Positions 1-45,323 of a stretch of DNA of 64,000 nucleotides are shown one piece after another. The DNA is from Nannobrachium achirus (taxonomy: Eukaryota; Chordata; Actinopteri; Myctophiformes; Myctophidae), in the NCBI GenBank assembly GCA_963921795.1, contig OY997645.1:26212304-26276303 (forward strand), given 5' to 3'. Position 1 is the first letter of the stretch. Every line of letters begins with the position of its first letter. Both the position numbers and the translations under genes were made by a program. Below the pieces are notes generated by a model that saw only the letters and a program-made list of their open reading frames with translations, was not told the origin of the DNA and searched no databases.

Positions 1-88
1 CATATTATACAGCGCAAGAAGAAGAAGTAGTCACATGATCATATGGAACTTCAATCACATGCATTTGTTTCCCTTTTGCAGTGTCAGT

Positions 89-20963
<20,875 letters not shown>

Positions 20964-21290
20964 CCTCTGATTAGACTAGTAGCCAATCGGGCACTAGAAA
21001 GCAAATTGATCACCTTGAAGTTTGATCACTTAAATGTTTAATCACTGATGCTGGAATCAGGCTTCTGCTTTTGTATAAGCAGTAAGCACTACAAGGATTG
21101 CTAACACATGTACGTTTTGTACTGTATGTGTGTGAGGCTATCTATTTTGTACTGATGAATTAAAGTATTTTTTTTATTGTTTTTAACCATTCAGATTCAA
21201 ACATATGGCCCTCGATTTGTATTTTATTTTATAATTTGATGTCTCTTTTTGAATGTCCCAACTTTAACGTTAAGCTGTTCTGGGGATGCA

Positions 21291-21296
21291 AATAAA
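21291..21296 (+). terminator. prss16: Candidate poly(A) signal of prss16
   Basis: AATAAA lies 328 bp past the stop codon. It is the first canonical hexamer on the plus strand after 20963. Confidence 0.55.
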
Positions 21297-22599
21297 TAAC
21301 TACCCAGCAGATGCATGTGGGACCTGCAGGATTTCTTCTAACTCACTATCAATAATTAAATAATGTGAGTGCTTCAAAATGTATTTTATGAATACAGATA
21401 CATTATTCTAGGTTTCTACATTTTTGTTGTAATGTATAATGTGATGATGAATGTTGGATTTTAACAAAAGGAAATGCTGGTCGCTGGCGCTGCTCATGAT
21501 CTTATGTGGAACTTATGTTGATCTTATGTGTGAACTAAATGTCAACTGCTGCTCCGTATCCTATCATGGTATTAACGAATCACATCTACACTTTATGGTT
21601 GGTTACCCAACACACATGGCTCTGTAATGTCCTTATCTTTTACTGTCAGTGTCAAACGTTCTAAAAGAAAACAAATTAATTTCACAATAAATTGTTACAC
21701 AGACAGATGCAGCACAAGTTTGGTCTCTTGTGAAATGTTTCATATCTTTGGCTGTAGGCTATGACCTTGACTAACAAGACATGGAGCAAAGAACATTCAG
21801 AATATTGGGTAATGTTAAAATGTCCTATCGTCTGTCACATCTTGGAGCCAGATACATGTAGTACTTTAATAGCATGCTTGTCTGCCATAGGAAAAGAAAG
21901 GAAGCCCCTTTGGGCATGATCCCAATACACAGCTGCGTGGGTTGTGTACACTCAATTCCTCAGTAAACCTCTCAGTACACACACACACACACTCTGTTTA
22001 TTTTCACAACAATCTGCACCCCAGCTGGACTTATAAGACCCTGCTCAAGCAAAACACACACCCATGCAAAATCCTACCCTGAAACTAAAACCCATCAGCA
22101 CCATCCCTGGTGGGTGGCATAATAAGGCTGTGCTGTGCTGTGCTGTGCTTTGCTGGATCCCAGTCTAAAGGGAGGCTCGGTATTCTAATGGCACTGTACA
22201 CTCATTTAGTCCTTGTCTGTGTGGGTGTGACTGTGTGTTTTGCGAAGGGTATTCTCGTTGCAGCCCCCACACTATACCCCAGTTAATGATGGGGTTTCAG
22301 GTGTACTGTAAACTGAACTGATTTAATTAATTCTGAAAAATACATGGTCAATTTCAATTGGTGTTGCTCATGGTGTAGACCTACTTTTCATAACCTAAAA
22401 ATGCTTTGGTTATGTAGCCTGTTATTGTAGACTTAATCATTTCCATAGTTGACTTTGGGTTTGGGCATACAGAGTTGAGAAACTGCAGGGCAGGCAAGCA
22501 AACACGTCTCCTGAGGAGGATGTCATTTCCTGCTGTACTCGCAACACGCTGCTTACATGTTGTCACACAGTCAGTCACTATTATGCGTTGCTTATTCCA
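21297..22599. other. prss16-serpine2 intergenic stretch
   Basis: No gene is visible. There is a short (CA)n at 21978-21992 and a (GCTGT)n-like run near 22127-22150. Open frames here are short and show no domain. Confidence 0.6.
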
Positions 22600-22805
22600 C
22601 CGGACTTAGAGAGAAGGCGGAGTTCGTGTGACAAAAGCCTCCATTAAACGACACTGGACTCAGAACACCTCAACTTGAACAGACAAAAGGTGTACATTAC
22701 ATTTTTGATTAATAGAATCCGAGCGGAGGGAAAACTGTGATAACTGTCCAGAACCAGCAGAGAAGAGAACCCTCTTCTGTTTCACGCGTGGCAGCTCAGC
22801 CGAAG
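22600..22805 (+). promoter_or_regulatory. serpine2: Candidate serpine2 promoter / non-coding first exon
   Basis: The first coding exon of serpine2 opens with an acceptor (CATCAG|GTGTTC, exon from 25092), so a 5' UTR exon must lie upstream. The sequence ending GGCAGCTCAGCCGAAG|GTAGGA gives a plausible donor at 22806. Mammalian SERPINE2 likewise has a non-coding first exon. The transcription start is not determinable from sequence, and other donors are possible. Confidence 0.35.
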
Positions 22806-24348
22806 GTAGGAACTGGAAGATTTTCTTTTCCCTGCCAGTGCCAACTTTATTATTTGGATTAAATTAAGTGTAAAACGTATGCGTACAAAAATGTAAACTG
22901 TTCTCATGACACTGTGATTAATAGACTAGTCATTTTAGATAGGACATTTCTGTTTATTTGCGTCCACAAATATCATCGTTGCTCTTAACGTTGTCATCTA
23001 CAGGTGGTCCGTGCAAGTGCTCCTGATTTGATCATTAACGGTCTCTTTCAGTTTCCACTCATGTCCATTGCATAACTTGGTTGTTGTGCTTCTGGGGGTC
23101 CCTGGAACTAAATATTTTGAGATGGGGTCCGTGGCCAAATACATATCATTTGGGGGTCCTTCACATGAAAAGGTTTTGAGCACCACTGAAAGAAAAACAT
23201 AACTTCTTTTCAAATAAACCTTAGAAGGATTTGAAATATTCAAAGACTTGCACACATTTTCACGATTTTTCAAAAATAGCAGATCTACAAGCTGAACTTG
23301 CGTTCCCAGGTCCCCCTATGAAGAACATTCATGGGGGGCACAATGAATCCTTGTACCCTGGGCCCAGAATTTGGTGTGACACTCCTGATTATTTATAATA
23401 AATGGGTGGGACTGTTTTATATAGGCTGCGTTGAATTTAGAAATAATTGCTGACTTGATTAAACCAAAATAAAGCTGGAACAATTGGTCACTCACTGAAT
23501 AATAAAAGAAATAAATAAATACTGGAATTGTATTGGTTAAGATAAAGCGTATTAATAATGGGGAACGTGTTTAAACAATCACTGTGTGAACCAGAATAAC
23601 GGATTTTGAAATGATCATAGGCTACATTTAGAATTTCATAATGGTGCAGAAGTTTCAGTTGAGTTTAGGCCTATTTGAAGCTGATTAAAAAAAAATCATT
23701 TTCTCATCCTGCAAGGTGACAAGTAACTATAGCTACAATTCTGAATAAAAATATCTCAGACTCAGTTTGTTCACACCAGGGCTGTTTCTTTCTTTATTAG
23801 TTTCAGATGTTTTGGACATTGGACAGTGAAAATTACAATGTATGGTTGTTGTCATGATGTCATCACTTGCAATTCAGACATTCTTATCCAGAGCCACAAA
23901 ACATGTAAAAACAAGTTAAATGTCTTCTTAGCAGCCTAATTGCCGCAAACATTTAAGTGGCATTTAAGATAAGTGTCTGTGGATTTGAGTGCTGCAGTAT
24001 GAGAACAAAGATGTATGCTATGATGGTAAGGGGATCAAGTAAACAACCAATATTTAAACTACATAGTCAACAAACTGTAAACCCTTCCAATTTGGTAGAT
24101 CTTGGTGCTGGTGCTGATAGAATAGCCATTGATTTTGTTTTCTGAATCCAGAACTGAACAGCACAGTGGGAGCATCCTGTAAATTCTTTGAATTGAAATC
24201 CCCTTGACAATACGAAGTAGTTAGGACAGGATGGCATACTGGATAAATCCACCATCCCACAATCGAAAACTGACTAGATTCTCAGAGGGTTAGTCAGTGT
24301 GTCAGTATCCATCTGACTTGTCAGAGAGAGTGTCCTGTAGAATACAAG

Positions 24349-24565
24349 AACTCTCACCCCAAAACACACTCGCCTCTGGTCAAATCCGATGACCTTGGAA
24401 CGTTCGCCACCAGGTATTCCTAAACGTAATACCTCAGTAAAACTTTGCCTAAACCTAACCTTATTCCTCACCTTACCCTCAGTAAAAATGAATAAAAGAA
24501 GCACTGGGGGGTAAGCGGCCTGTGAAGGGGGGGGGGGGGGGGGGTGTTTTGGGGTGAGCGTTCTG
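24349..24565. mobile_element. Miniature inverted-repeat element in serpine2 intron 1
   Basis: The left end AGAACTCTCACCCCAAAACA and the right end GTGTTTTGGGGTGAGCGTTCT are inverted repeats with one or two mismatches over about 21 bp. A G-run (24528-24543) lies just inside the right end. The segment CCTCAGTAAAACTTTGCCTAAACC is shared in part with 41553-41580. It has no coding capacity. Confidence 0.75.
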
Positions 24566-25108
24566 GATGCCATCCTGAAGGTTACATTTTAAATTGCTCC
24601 TCAGCCGAGTGAAAACCTAAAGTACTTGATGTCTTGGTGAGAAAGAGGCTCTATTTTCCGGCGTGTTTAACAACCTAAACCCTTTATACTGTACTTCTTT
24701 GACCGGGGCTCACAGGGATCTATACTTGGTACATTCTTCACATTTTAACACGTTTATACACGTTTAGTCGCTCTGGATAAGAATGTCTGAATGTCCTTTG
24801 TTTCCTCTACACCAAATCTCTGACCAGAATAAGGACGGTAGGGTTCATGTGATAAAAGTAGGTGACAGATTAACATTTGTGGGAGTGTTTATTATAGCAA
24901 TGTCTGCGGTACAATACAGGTGGAAGACCTGTGTTGCATGTCAGCCGCCCTTTTATTGTCTCTACACTATCCTGGCTATATAAAGCAACAATAGTCTATA
25001 TTAATTTAAAAAGAGAGAAGGGGGGGGGGGGGTTATTTTCTAAATGTAATGATTCCCAGGCCATTGAAAGGTACCTCTTTTGTCCCATCAGGTGTTCTGC
25101 TGAACAAT

Positions 25109-28100
25109 ATGGGGCACTTCATCTTTTTGTGTCTGGGTGTGCTGGTGGTCTTAAGTGGCCACAAGGGGGTGCACTCTCAGACTCCTAGTCCCAACTATGG
25201 TGAAAGAGGCTCTGATTTGGGCTTACAAGTGTTCCAGCAGGTAGCCCGCTCAAAGCCCCAGGAAAACGTTGTGCTCTCACCCCATGGAGTCGCTTCTATC
25301 CTGGGCATGCTGCTACCAGGAGCCCATGGCGTAACCCGAAGGCAGGTGCTCACTGCTCTCCGCTATAAGAAGAATGGTAAGGACTTGTTTTGATAGTGTT
25401 AATGCTAAAATTCTAACAACGGTGAATACTGAGTTGTTATTCTTGAGAACATCCTGAGCTTCAACTGGGAGTTCTTGAGCTCAGTGGCCTTGTGGTTAGA
25501 GTGTCCGCCCTGAGATTGGGAGGTCGGGGTTCAATCCCTCGGCCGGGTCATACAAAAGGCTATGAAATGGGACCAATGTCTCCCTAGTGTGTACTTGTAC
25601 ATCATGGCTGGGGGATGCACTCTACTTGACCACCAACAGTTCGAATCAATCAGACCGCAGTGTGAATCCGCCCTTAAGCTTCAACCAAGCTCCACTGCAT
25701 GAGAGCTTATTCCATTGTCCTTTCTTCCTGTTAGGCCCTTACAAAATGTTGAAGAAGCTCCACAAAACGGTGACGGCCAAGTCAAACCAGGACATTGTTA
25801 CCATCGCTAACGCCATGTTTACCCAGGAGGGCTTCCCCATGGAGGAGGCCTTTGTAGCCACCAACAAAGCCAACTTCCAGTGTGAGAGCAGGAGCCTCGA
25901 CTTCAGAAACACACAGCGGGCAGCAGATGAAATCAACACCTGGGTCAACAATAAAACCAAAGGTATGTCCTTTTTCTGCTTTTTACCCCCCTTTCTTCTG
26001 GTGTTTGTGACTAAATAATAACTACATTTGATCTATCTATCCATTTCCTGAAAAGTATGTTTTGGACATACAAGGTTTCTGCCTGACAGCAACGATATCA
26101 TCTTGTTGCATGTGTGTTCAGGTCACATCCCCAGCCTCATCAAAGCAGAGATGCTGGACCCTGCGCTGACCCGCCTGGTAGCGGTCAACTCCATCTACTT
26201 CAAAGGCCTTTGGAAGTCCCGCTTCCAGCCTGAGAACACCAAGATGAGGAACTTCAACGGAGGCAACAGGAACGTATACAAGGTTCCCATGATGTCCCAG
26301 CTGTCAGTCTTCAACATTGGTGAGTGGCAACTAGGTGGCTGCTTGGCCTCCTGTTGTATAAAAACCTGTATTTGAAAGGCAGTGTTGAATTAGTCTTGTT
26401 CTGCGCGCCCCCTGCCGCCCCATATCTTTTCTGAGCAGGGGTCACGCAGCTCACGCAAACAAACATGCATTGATGGCTAAGAACCTCCAAGTTGACACCT
26501 CGCCAACGCTTTAGTGTCACAACAGGGTGTTTTAACAAAGAAATGAGCCTGTATGCATATCAATAGACCTGTATAGTAGGTGTTGAGCGACGTGCACGTG
26601 CCGTCTCTAGATAAATGACCCCCCCAAACATTGAATCACCAATGCAACATTGTTGAAACTGGTCACTGGTTTGAGCTCCTGGCCCTGAAGATGAGGTAGT
26701 ATTGTTATTGAATGAAAAGAATAGACAAAGAAGAAAGATAAAAACACAAAATCCAGATACTCACAAGTGGCAGAGGCTGCTTAGTTTTGTCCTGTCCTCG
26801 TTCACTTCGAATCCATTCAGCCAGAAGGCGCTCTTCTGAAAGCGGCTGCTACTGTACATATGTGGTCACATTTTGGTAATTTCTCATATTTGAACAATTG
26901 AATGTAAGGCCCCTAGTGTGAATGCTACCTAAAGCATTTTAAATTTGAGCTGCTTTTTACTACTACCCAATTTTCTGTCCATTTATATGCTTTGGTGGTT
27001 TATGCAGCACATACAGTACATCAGTTGGATAGAATTTACCCTGTGGGAAATGATATACCAGACAGTCCTCTATATTTAGAATACCGGTAGTCAAGACTAT
27101 CAAAGTAATACAGTTTGTCAGGTCAGTGGGCATGTTCTGGTGCTCCCCCAGGGCTAGAGCTGGGCTTACACCATGTTGGGTTACTCGAGAGGCCTTTGTA
27201 GTTCATGAGCCATTCACTACAGTGTGTCGATGGCATCATCTTTTTATCCTAATTTTCAAGGGACATGATAAAACGAAATATATTTTGGGAAGTTTCTAAT
27301 GTGCAAAAAAACACAACAATATAACGGCCGTGTATTGTTGCTTTTATGGTTTTTATGTGGTACTTGGTTTTATGGGTTTTTATAGCCATTTAATAAACAT
27401 GACTTGTACTCTGGCATCACTGTGGTTTGGTGTGGTTTGGTGTTCTTTGTTTGGCCACAGACCTCTATAACCACTAAGGCCGTATTTTGCAACTAAAACC
27501 CACAACAGAAGAGACATTTGTAATTATTTCAAATGTCAAAGCAGTACTATTAAGCCCCTTTCCCACTGGATTGAAAACCCACGTACACCCACGAACATCT
27601 GGCTTTTCGCTTTTGTGGGAATGGTTACAATCTCCATTAATTCCTGGGAATGAATGACAAATTACTGTGCAGTAATAGTGCGCACAGGTATTTGACTCCA
27701 GCTTTGATGGGCAGTGATGGAAGCATGACACGCTCAGTGCTATTGACAGAACATTCGTATAATGTTCAATATTCAATCAAAACCAACTTACAGTTGAGGT
27801 GGAATTTGTCTGTGTGCTTAGAGATAACAACAAAAGCACAAAGAGTGCGGATGTACAGTTACGTTCCAAATATTGAATGGGTGCTGATTGATCCATCAAT
27901 CAGCACATCAATCAATACATGGACAATTAATCGGTCATCATATCGGTATCGGCCAATGTTGGCCTTAAACTGCAATATCTGCATCGAAACTATATAAAAA
28001 TAGGAAGCTGTCATAGATTTTTTTATTTCCATTCACGAAAATATATCTTACCATTTCTGCTAGCCTAAGCAGCAAGCTATTTGCTTGGATGATTTTTATT

Positions 28101-30869
28101 CATGTGTTCTATACTATGCTATACTTGTGATAGTGATGCTATATGAGAGCTTCTCCTGATTCGAAGGGAAGAGGTAATGCAGAGACTGTTTCACTCACAC
28201 TTGCCCCTAAAAATAGATCTTTGTAAACCGGAAAGGTAATTTACGAGCACAGTGTGCAAGTAAAATTACAAGCTTCTGTAATCTTTTCAATCCAATGTAA
28301 AATAAGAGAGAGGGAGAGAGAGAGAGATTCAGAGAAACTTGCACTTAACAAATTCACTTATGACTTATATTTTATGAAACAAACATTGATGTAGAATGCG
28401 ACACACCATTAAAACAACCAGTTTATCTCGTTATTAATAAATTATTATTATTATTATTATATAACGTTATTATCTTCAGTGACCACGGGGATTCATACAT
28501 AACCTTCAACGTTTTGTTCTTCTCTCAGGTCTGGCCAGTACTCCACAGGGGCTGAAATACAAAGTGATTGATCTGCCGTATCACGGCAACACCATCAGTA
28601 TGCTTATCGCCCTTCCCTCAGAAGAGGACACGGCCCTCTCTGATATCATCCCACACATCAGCACAGCCACGGTGCAGAGCTGGATCAAGTTGATGCACCA
28701 GAGGAAAGTCCGGTTGCTCATTCCCAGGTAAGACGGACACACACACCTATGGTTCATAATGTGGTCAAGGATGGTGATCGTCTGTCTTGGAATCGGAAGG
28801 TTCGCGGTTCGATCCCCTGCTCCTTGTGGCTGCGCCTCAAAGTGTCCTTGAGCAAGACACTTCACTTCAGTTCAGCTTTATTTCGGACATATTACATAAA
28901 CAATAAAAGTGCGTTCAAATATATCAGCATATTCTATCCCCCTTTTTCTTTTTTTACACCTTTTTTTGTCCATTGTCCAAGTGTCCGAAAGGCAATTAAC
29001 CCCTAATTGTGTGTGAATGGGTGAATGTAATGAATGAAGCTGCTATATGAATTCACCATGATGGGTTTTGCTTCCTGTCAACAACAAAACTGTGGCAGCT
29101 TAGATTTTTTAATCACACAATGATTTTTTTTTAACAAATTATGAATACAATTATTATGGTAGCGATATATTCAGTGTAGCTTTCCTGTGTCAAGTAATGT
29201 AAGTAATGCTCATGAACAAAAATTCCCACTTGACAAACGTGTGTGTTTTGTTTAGGTTTACAGCTGAGGCAGAGGTGGAACTGGAAGCCCCCCTTGCGGC
29301 GCTAGGGATAACAGACATGTTCATTGAGGGCAAAGCTGACTTCAGACACTTGAGTGAGTGACGGCATGAATCAAACCTCACATAATAACACATCCGAACA
29401 TTAGAGCCACTTGAGCATGACTTGAAAAATATTAAAAGTATCACCGGATGTTTACTGCAAAAGAAGCCACAAATAGCTATGAATCACGTCTCGCTGTCCA
29501 GTGTGAAAAGCTGAATCACTCTGCTGTTGTTTTTTCCCCTTTCCTGCCTCCCCCACTATTGGAATAAACGCCTTAGAACCAATGAACACGCTTTTGTTTT
29601 GAAAGCACTTTAGCGACCCCTTGTGGTGTAATGTGACAAGTGGAAGTTTTTAGAATGGATGATGGATTCAAAATAAGGTATTTTCTCAGGTGCTGAGCCT
29701 GTGTTCGTATCCAAGGCGCTCCAGAAGGCTAAAATTGAGGTGAACGAGGACGGGACAAAAGCAGCCGCTGCCACTTGTGAGTATTTGACCTCCACTTGGA
29801 TATGGGCAGTACCCATCTAATGTGTTTGGGGGTAGAGATGCTCATTTCTATGTTATCAAGGTTTTTATATATTGATATTTCATACATTTGTTTAATAATT
29901 TTATTATGTTTTTGTACATTTGTTATGTCTGCTTTTGTGTAATTTCCAGAAATGTTGTTTTATTTTTTCTGCATAGCTGCCATTTTGCAGGCGAGGTCCT
30001 CTCCACCGTGGGTCATCGTGGACAGACCTTTCCTCTTCCTCATCCGACACAACCCAACTGGTACCGTACATTTCCTGTCTAGGTTTACTCGACCATGCTA
30101 TGTATGAACAACACCCTCATGTCACAGGCATAAGCTAGTCACTTTGTCCAGTCACTTTAGAGCACACGATTAAAAAGACATTGAGGCCTTAGTGAAAAAG
30201 AAAGTATTCATCGTTTTCCTCCTTTTCTCCATCAACACCATCTCTTTACCGAAACTAGACAATCTACTTGCTACAGGCCAAATGTTTGCACCAGAATAGG
30301 GATGCTAGTGGTTATTCTGGTTAACCACTTGCACGTTGACCCTGGCGTCTCTGTTTTGGTCTTGTCAATATAGACGAACAGCTTCCAAATAAATAAATAG
30401 GTCACAACGTGGCCTGGGCGGCTAGTATAGCGGTCCAGGCACCTAGGCTGCTAACGCTGTCGGGCTGACAGCGTGTTGCGACTCGGAAGTTCAACTCCCG
30501 ATCTCGACGACCTTTGCTGTGTGGCACTGACTCCCCATGGTTGTCACTCTCCATCGCTAGCCCCATTTCCTGTCAGACTGTGACACATTGCAAAGCATTG
30601 TGATCTTGAATATCGACTACTTTCACTATTCGCCATATGATCCAAGTATATAGGGTTTAAGTGGTTAAAAGTTAACTTTTTAAAAAACAACTATTTTGTA
30701 CCTTTGACTGTTGGTATAATGGGAGCGGTGCGGCATTCTTGTCAACATACCATTTCAAGTCTATTGGTGTTTCAGCATGATGTTTGTTTAAGGAAACTAA
30801 GTTTGATGGATGCTTTTGTTCTCTGTTCCAGGTACTATTCTGTTCGTGGGCCAAATCAACCAGCCTTGA
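25109..30869 (+). CDS. serpine2: Glia-derived nexin / protease nexin-1, serpin clade E member 2 (8 coding exons)
   Basis: Coding exons: 25109-25376, 25735-25962, 26122-26319, 28529-28727, 29256-29353, 29690-29776, 29977-30060, 30832-30869 (1200 nt, 399 aa; human about 398). Every junction keeps phase. A secretion signal covers residues 1-23 (MGHFIFLCLGVLVVLSGHKG then VHS). Serpin landmarks: NVVLSPHGVASILGML (helix B), IVTIANAMF, VNSIYFKGLWKSRFQPENT (near-identical to human), the hinge KIEVNEDGTKAAAAT, and the tail PPWVIVDRPFLFLIRHNPTG. The reactive loop reads ILQAR-SSPPW, so P1-P1' is Arg366-Ser367, as in the mammalian inhibitor of thrombin, urokinase and trypsin. The hinge is small and alanine-rich, so it should be inhibitory. 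serpine1 was considered; the loop and breach sequence fit SERPINE2. Confidence 0.96.
25478..25640 (+). repeat. tRNA-derived SINE in serpine2 intron 2
   Basis: The head has a box A-like TGGCCTTGTGGTTAGAGTGT and box B GGGTTCAATCCC. The body continues AAGGCTATGAAATGGGACC and AGTGTGTACTTG. It differs in body from the CCTTTGCTGTG family, so it is a separate family. Confidence 0.75.
26320..28528. other. serpine2 intron 4 (after the third coding exon)
   Basis: No gene is visible in this 2.2-kb intron. Near 27553-27640 lies a partial inverted-repeat element end (GCCCCTTTCCCACTGG with a distal inverse). Short (TCAA)/(ATT) simple repeats occur at about 27890-27925 and 28440-28460. Confidence 0.6.
28755..29040 (+). 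repeat. tRNA-derived SINE interrupted by an insertion
   Basis: A tRNA-like head (box B GGTTCGATCCCC) is followed by CTCAAAGTGTCCTTGAGCAA and GACACTTCAC to 28869. The family tail TTGTGTGTGAATGGGTGAATG resumes at about 29006. The intervening ~130 bp (GTTCAGCTTTATTTCGGAC onward) looks inserted. The same family lies antisense at 818-965. Confidence 0.7.
30321..30668. mobile_element. TTAA-ended miniature element with a SINE inside it
   Basis: The left end TTAACCACTTGCACGTTGAC (then CCTGG) and the right end TAGGGTTTAAGTGGTTAA are inverted repeats of the same type as at 44013-44219. The SINE at 30405-30590 occupies its middle and so inserted later. It lies in the last intron of serpine2. Confidence 0.7.
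30405..30590 (+). repeat. CCTTTGCTGTG-family SINE, nested
   Basis: Head GGCTAGTATAGCGGTCCAGG with GACAGCGTGTTGCGAC, box B-like GTTCAACTCCCG, then GACCTTTGCTGTG and CATTTCCTGTCAGAC. It carries an extra partial duplication in the body (GACTCCCCATGG). It sits inside the TTAA-ended element at 30321-30668. Confidence 0.8.
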
Positions 30870-30925
30870 GCTTACAGCAACCTTCATCTGTGGGAGACTT
30901 AATATCACTTAAGAAACACACACAC

Positions 30926-30929
<4 letters not shown>

Positions 30930-31013
<84 letters not shown>
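30930..31013 (+). repeat. (CA)n tract in the serpine2 3' UTR
   Basis: About 42 CA units lie between the stop codon (30869) and the poly(A) signal (31387), so they would be transcribed into the mature mRNA as CA repeats. CA-rich RNA is a known ligand of hnRNP L; any effect on this message is inference. Confidence 0.9.
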
Positions 31014-31016
<3 letters not shown>

Positions 31017-31386
31017 GCTTGTAGCCTCATGTACTATGTGGACATGTTATTTTAAGTATTGCTTTTTTGTAAATTCTTTTCTGTAATGCAACAGGTTGTA
31101 TGTAACATTTTGCAATGACTACATTTCCAACCGTTTTAAATTAATATTTTGTATGCCATTTCAATTTTATTGCATTTTTTATAAGACCATGAATGTCAAA
31201 TATTTTTATCTGAACTCTGAAGTTGGTTTTGTTTATTTATCGTGTTACTTTTAAAATGTTGGATGTAGTCCATTTTGGAAGACATTTAATCTGAGTGTCT
31301 GTCAACATTGTAGCTTCTTTGAAATGAATGTTCTCTCATTTATGAAGACTTATGTTCTGTTGCCAAACTTTACTTTATTAATATTC

Positions 31387-31392
31387 AATAAA
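31387..31392 (+). terminator. serpine2: Poly(A) signal of serpine2
   Basis: AATAAA lies 518 bp after the stop codon and is followed by a GT-rich stretch (CTTGTGTTTTGAGTT, about 31410-31425), the usual downstream element. Confidence 0.7.
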
Positions 31393-31718
31393 GTGAACAC
31401 CCATAACAATTCTTGTGTTTTGAGTTATATCTGTTTTGTAAAGAAATCCAGCCTTCAATATGTAAATTACGACTAATTCTAGACAAATGTTCACCCAATT
31501 CTGGATTTATTCTGCGATATTTCAGAATTTTCACCATAAACTAATTTATGAGAAATGTTCAGAAACATATGTTTCTTTGGGAATGTTTTTTGAAAATGTT
31601 TTGAAATAAAAACAAAATGTAAGAAATAAATTAAGCAATCCATAAAAATGGGTCCGACTCCCGACCCGGGGTTTGGGAACCGGAAACCCAGCCTTTATTT
31701 GGCGATCGGGGAACCAGA

Positions 31719-31985
31719 GTCGTTCACCCTCAAAATGTTTTTTTTTTTTTTTTTTACTTAAGAGAAAATGTTGATTACAATAATTTTACCCCATTGATTC
31801 TGGATGGGGACCCAAATGCATTTAGGTCCCCATCCGGAATAAATGGGGTAAATTTATTGTAATAAATGTATTGTCTTAGTTTGGAATGTGACAAAAAACA
31901 AAACATTTCATTGAACTCAATTCTCCATGGTGTGAGAATCAATGGAAAAAAGTAATGTCATTTTGGGGGTGAACTACTCCTTTAA
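31719..31985. mobile_element. GGAGTAGTTCACCCC-family palindromic miniature element
   Basis: The right end GGGGGTGAACTACTCCTTTAA is intact and the left end is diverged (GTCGTTCACCCTCAAAATG). The inside is a long hairpin around GGGGACCCAAATGC / GGTCCCCATCC. It sits 160 bp upstream of the wdfy1 start codon, between the serpine2 poly(A) signal and wdfy1. Confidence 0.8.
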
Positions 31986-32143
31986 GTCAAGTTCAGAATT
32001 TAGTGTGGCGCTCAGCTCCTGGAAATACGGTAATCGTCCTGACAGCGGAGCTTTACGGTCAGCTGACCCTCCTTGCCTTGCGAGTGAGTGGAGGAGAAAA
32101 ACAACAGCTGAAAAAGAAAAACATTGCTTAGTATACGATCGTC

Positions 32144-45323
<13,180 letters not shown>

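Noticed and set aside
35-88. Upstream in-frame ATG at 35 for prss16
   Set aside because: The residues read through what looks like an intron end (TTTTGCAG); the ATG at 89 gives a proper signal peptide.
25109-30869. Identity as serpine1 (PAI-1)
   Set aside because: ILQAR-SSPPW, KSRFQPENT and the intron layout fit SERPINE2; PAI-1 has an Arg-Met bond.
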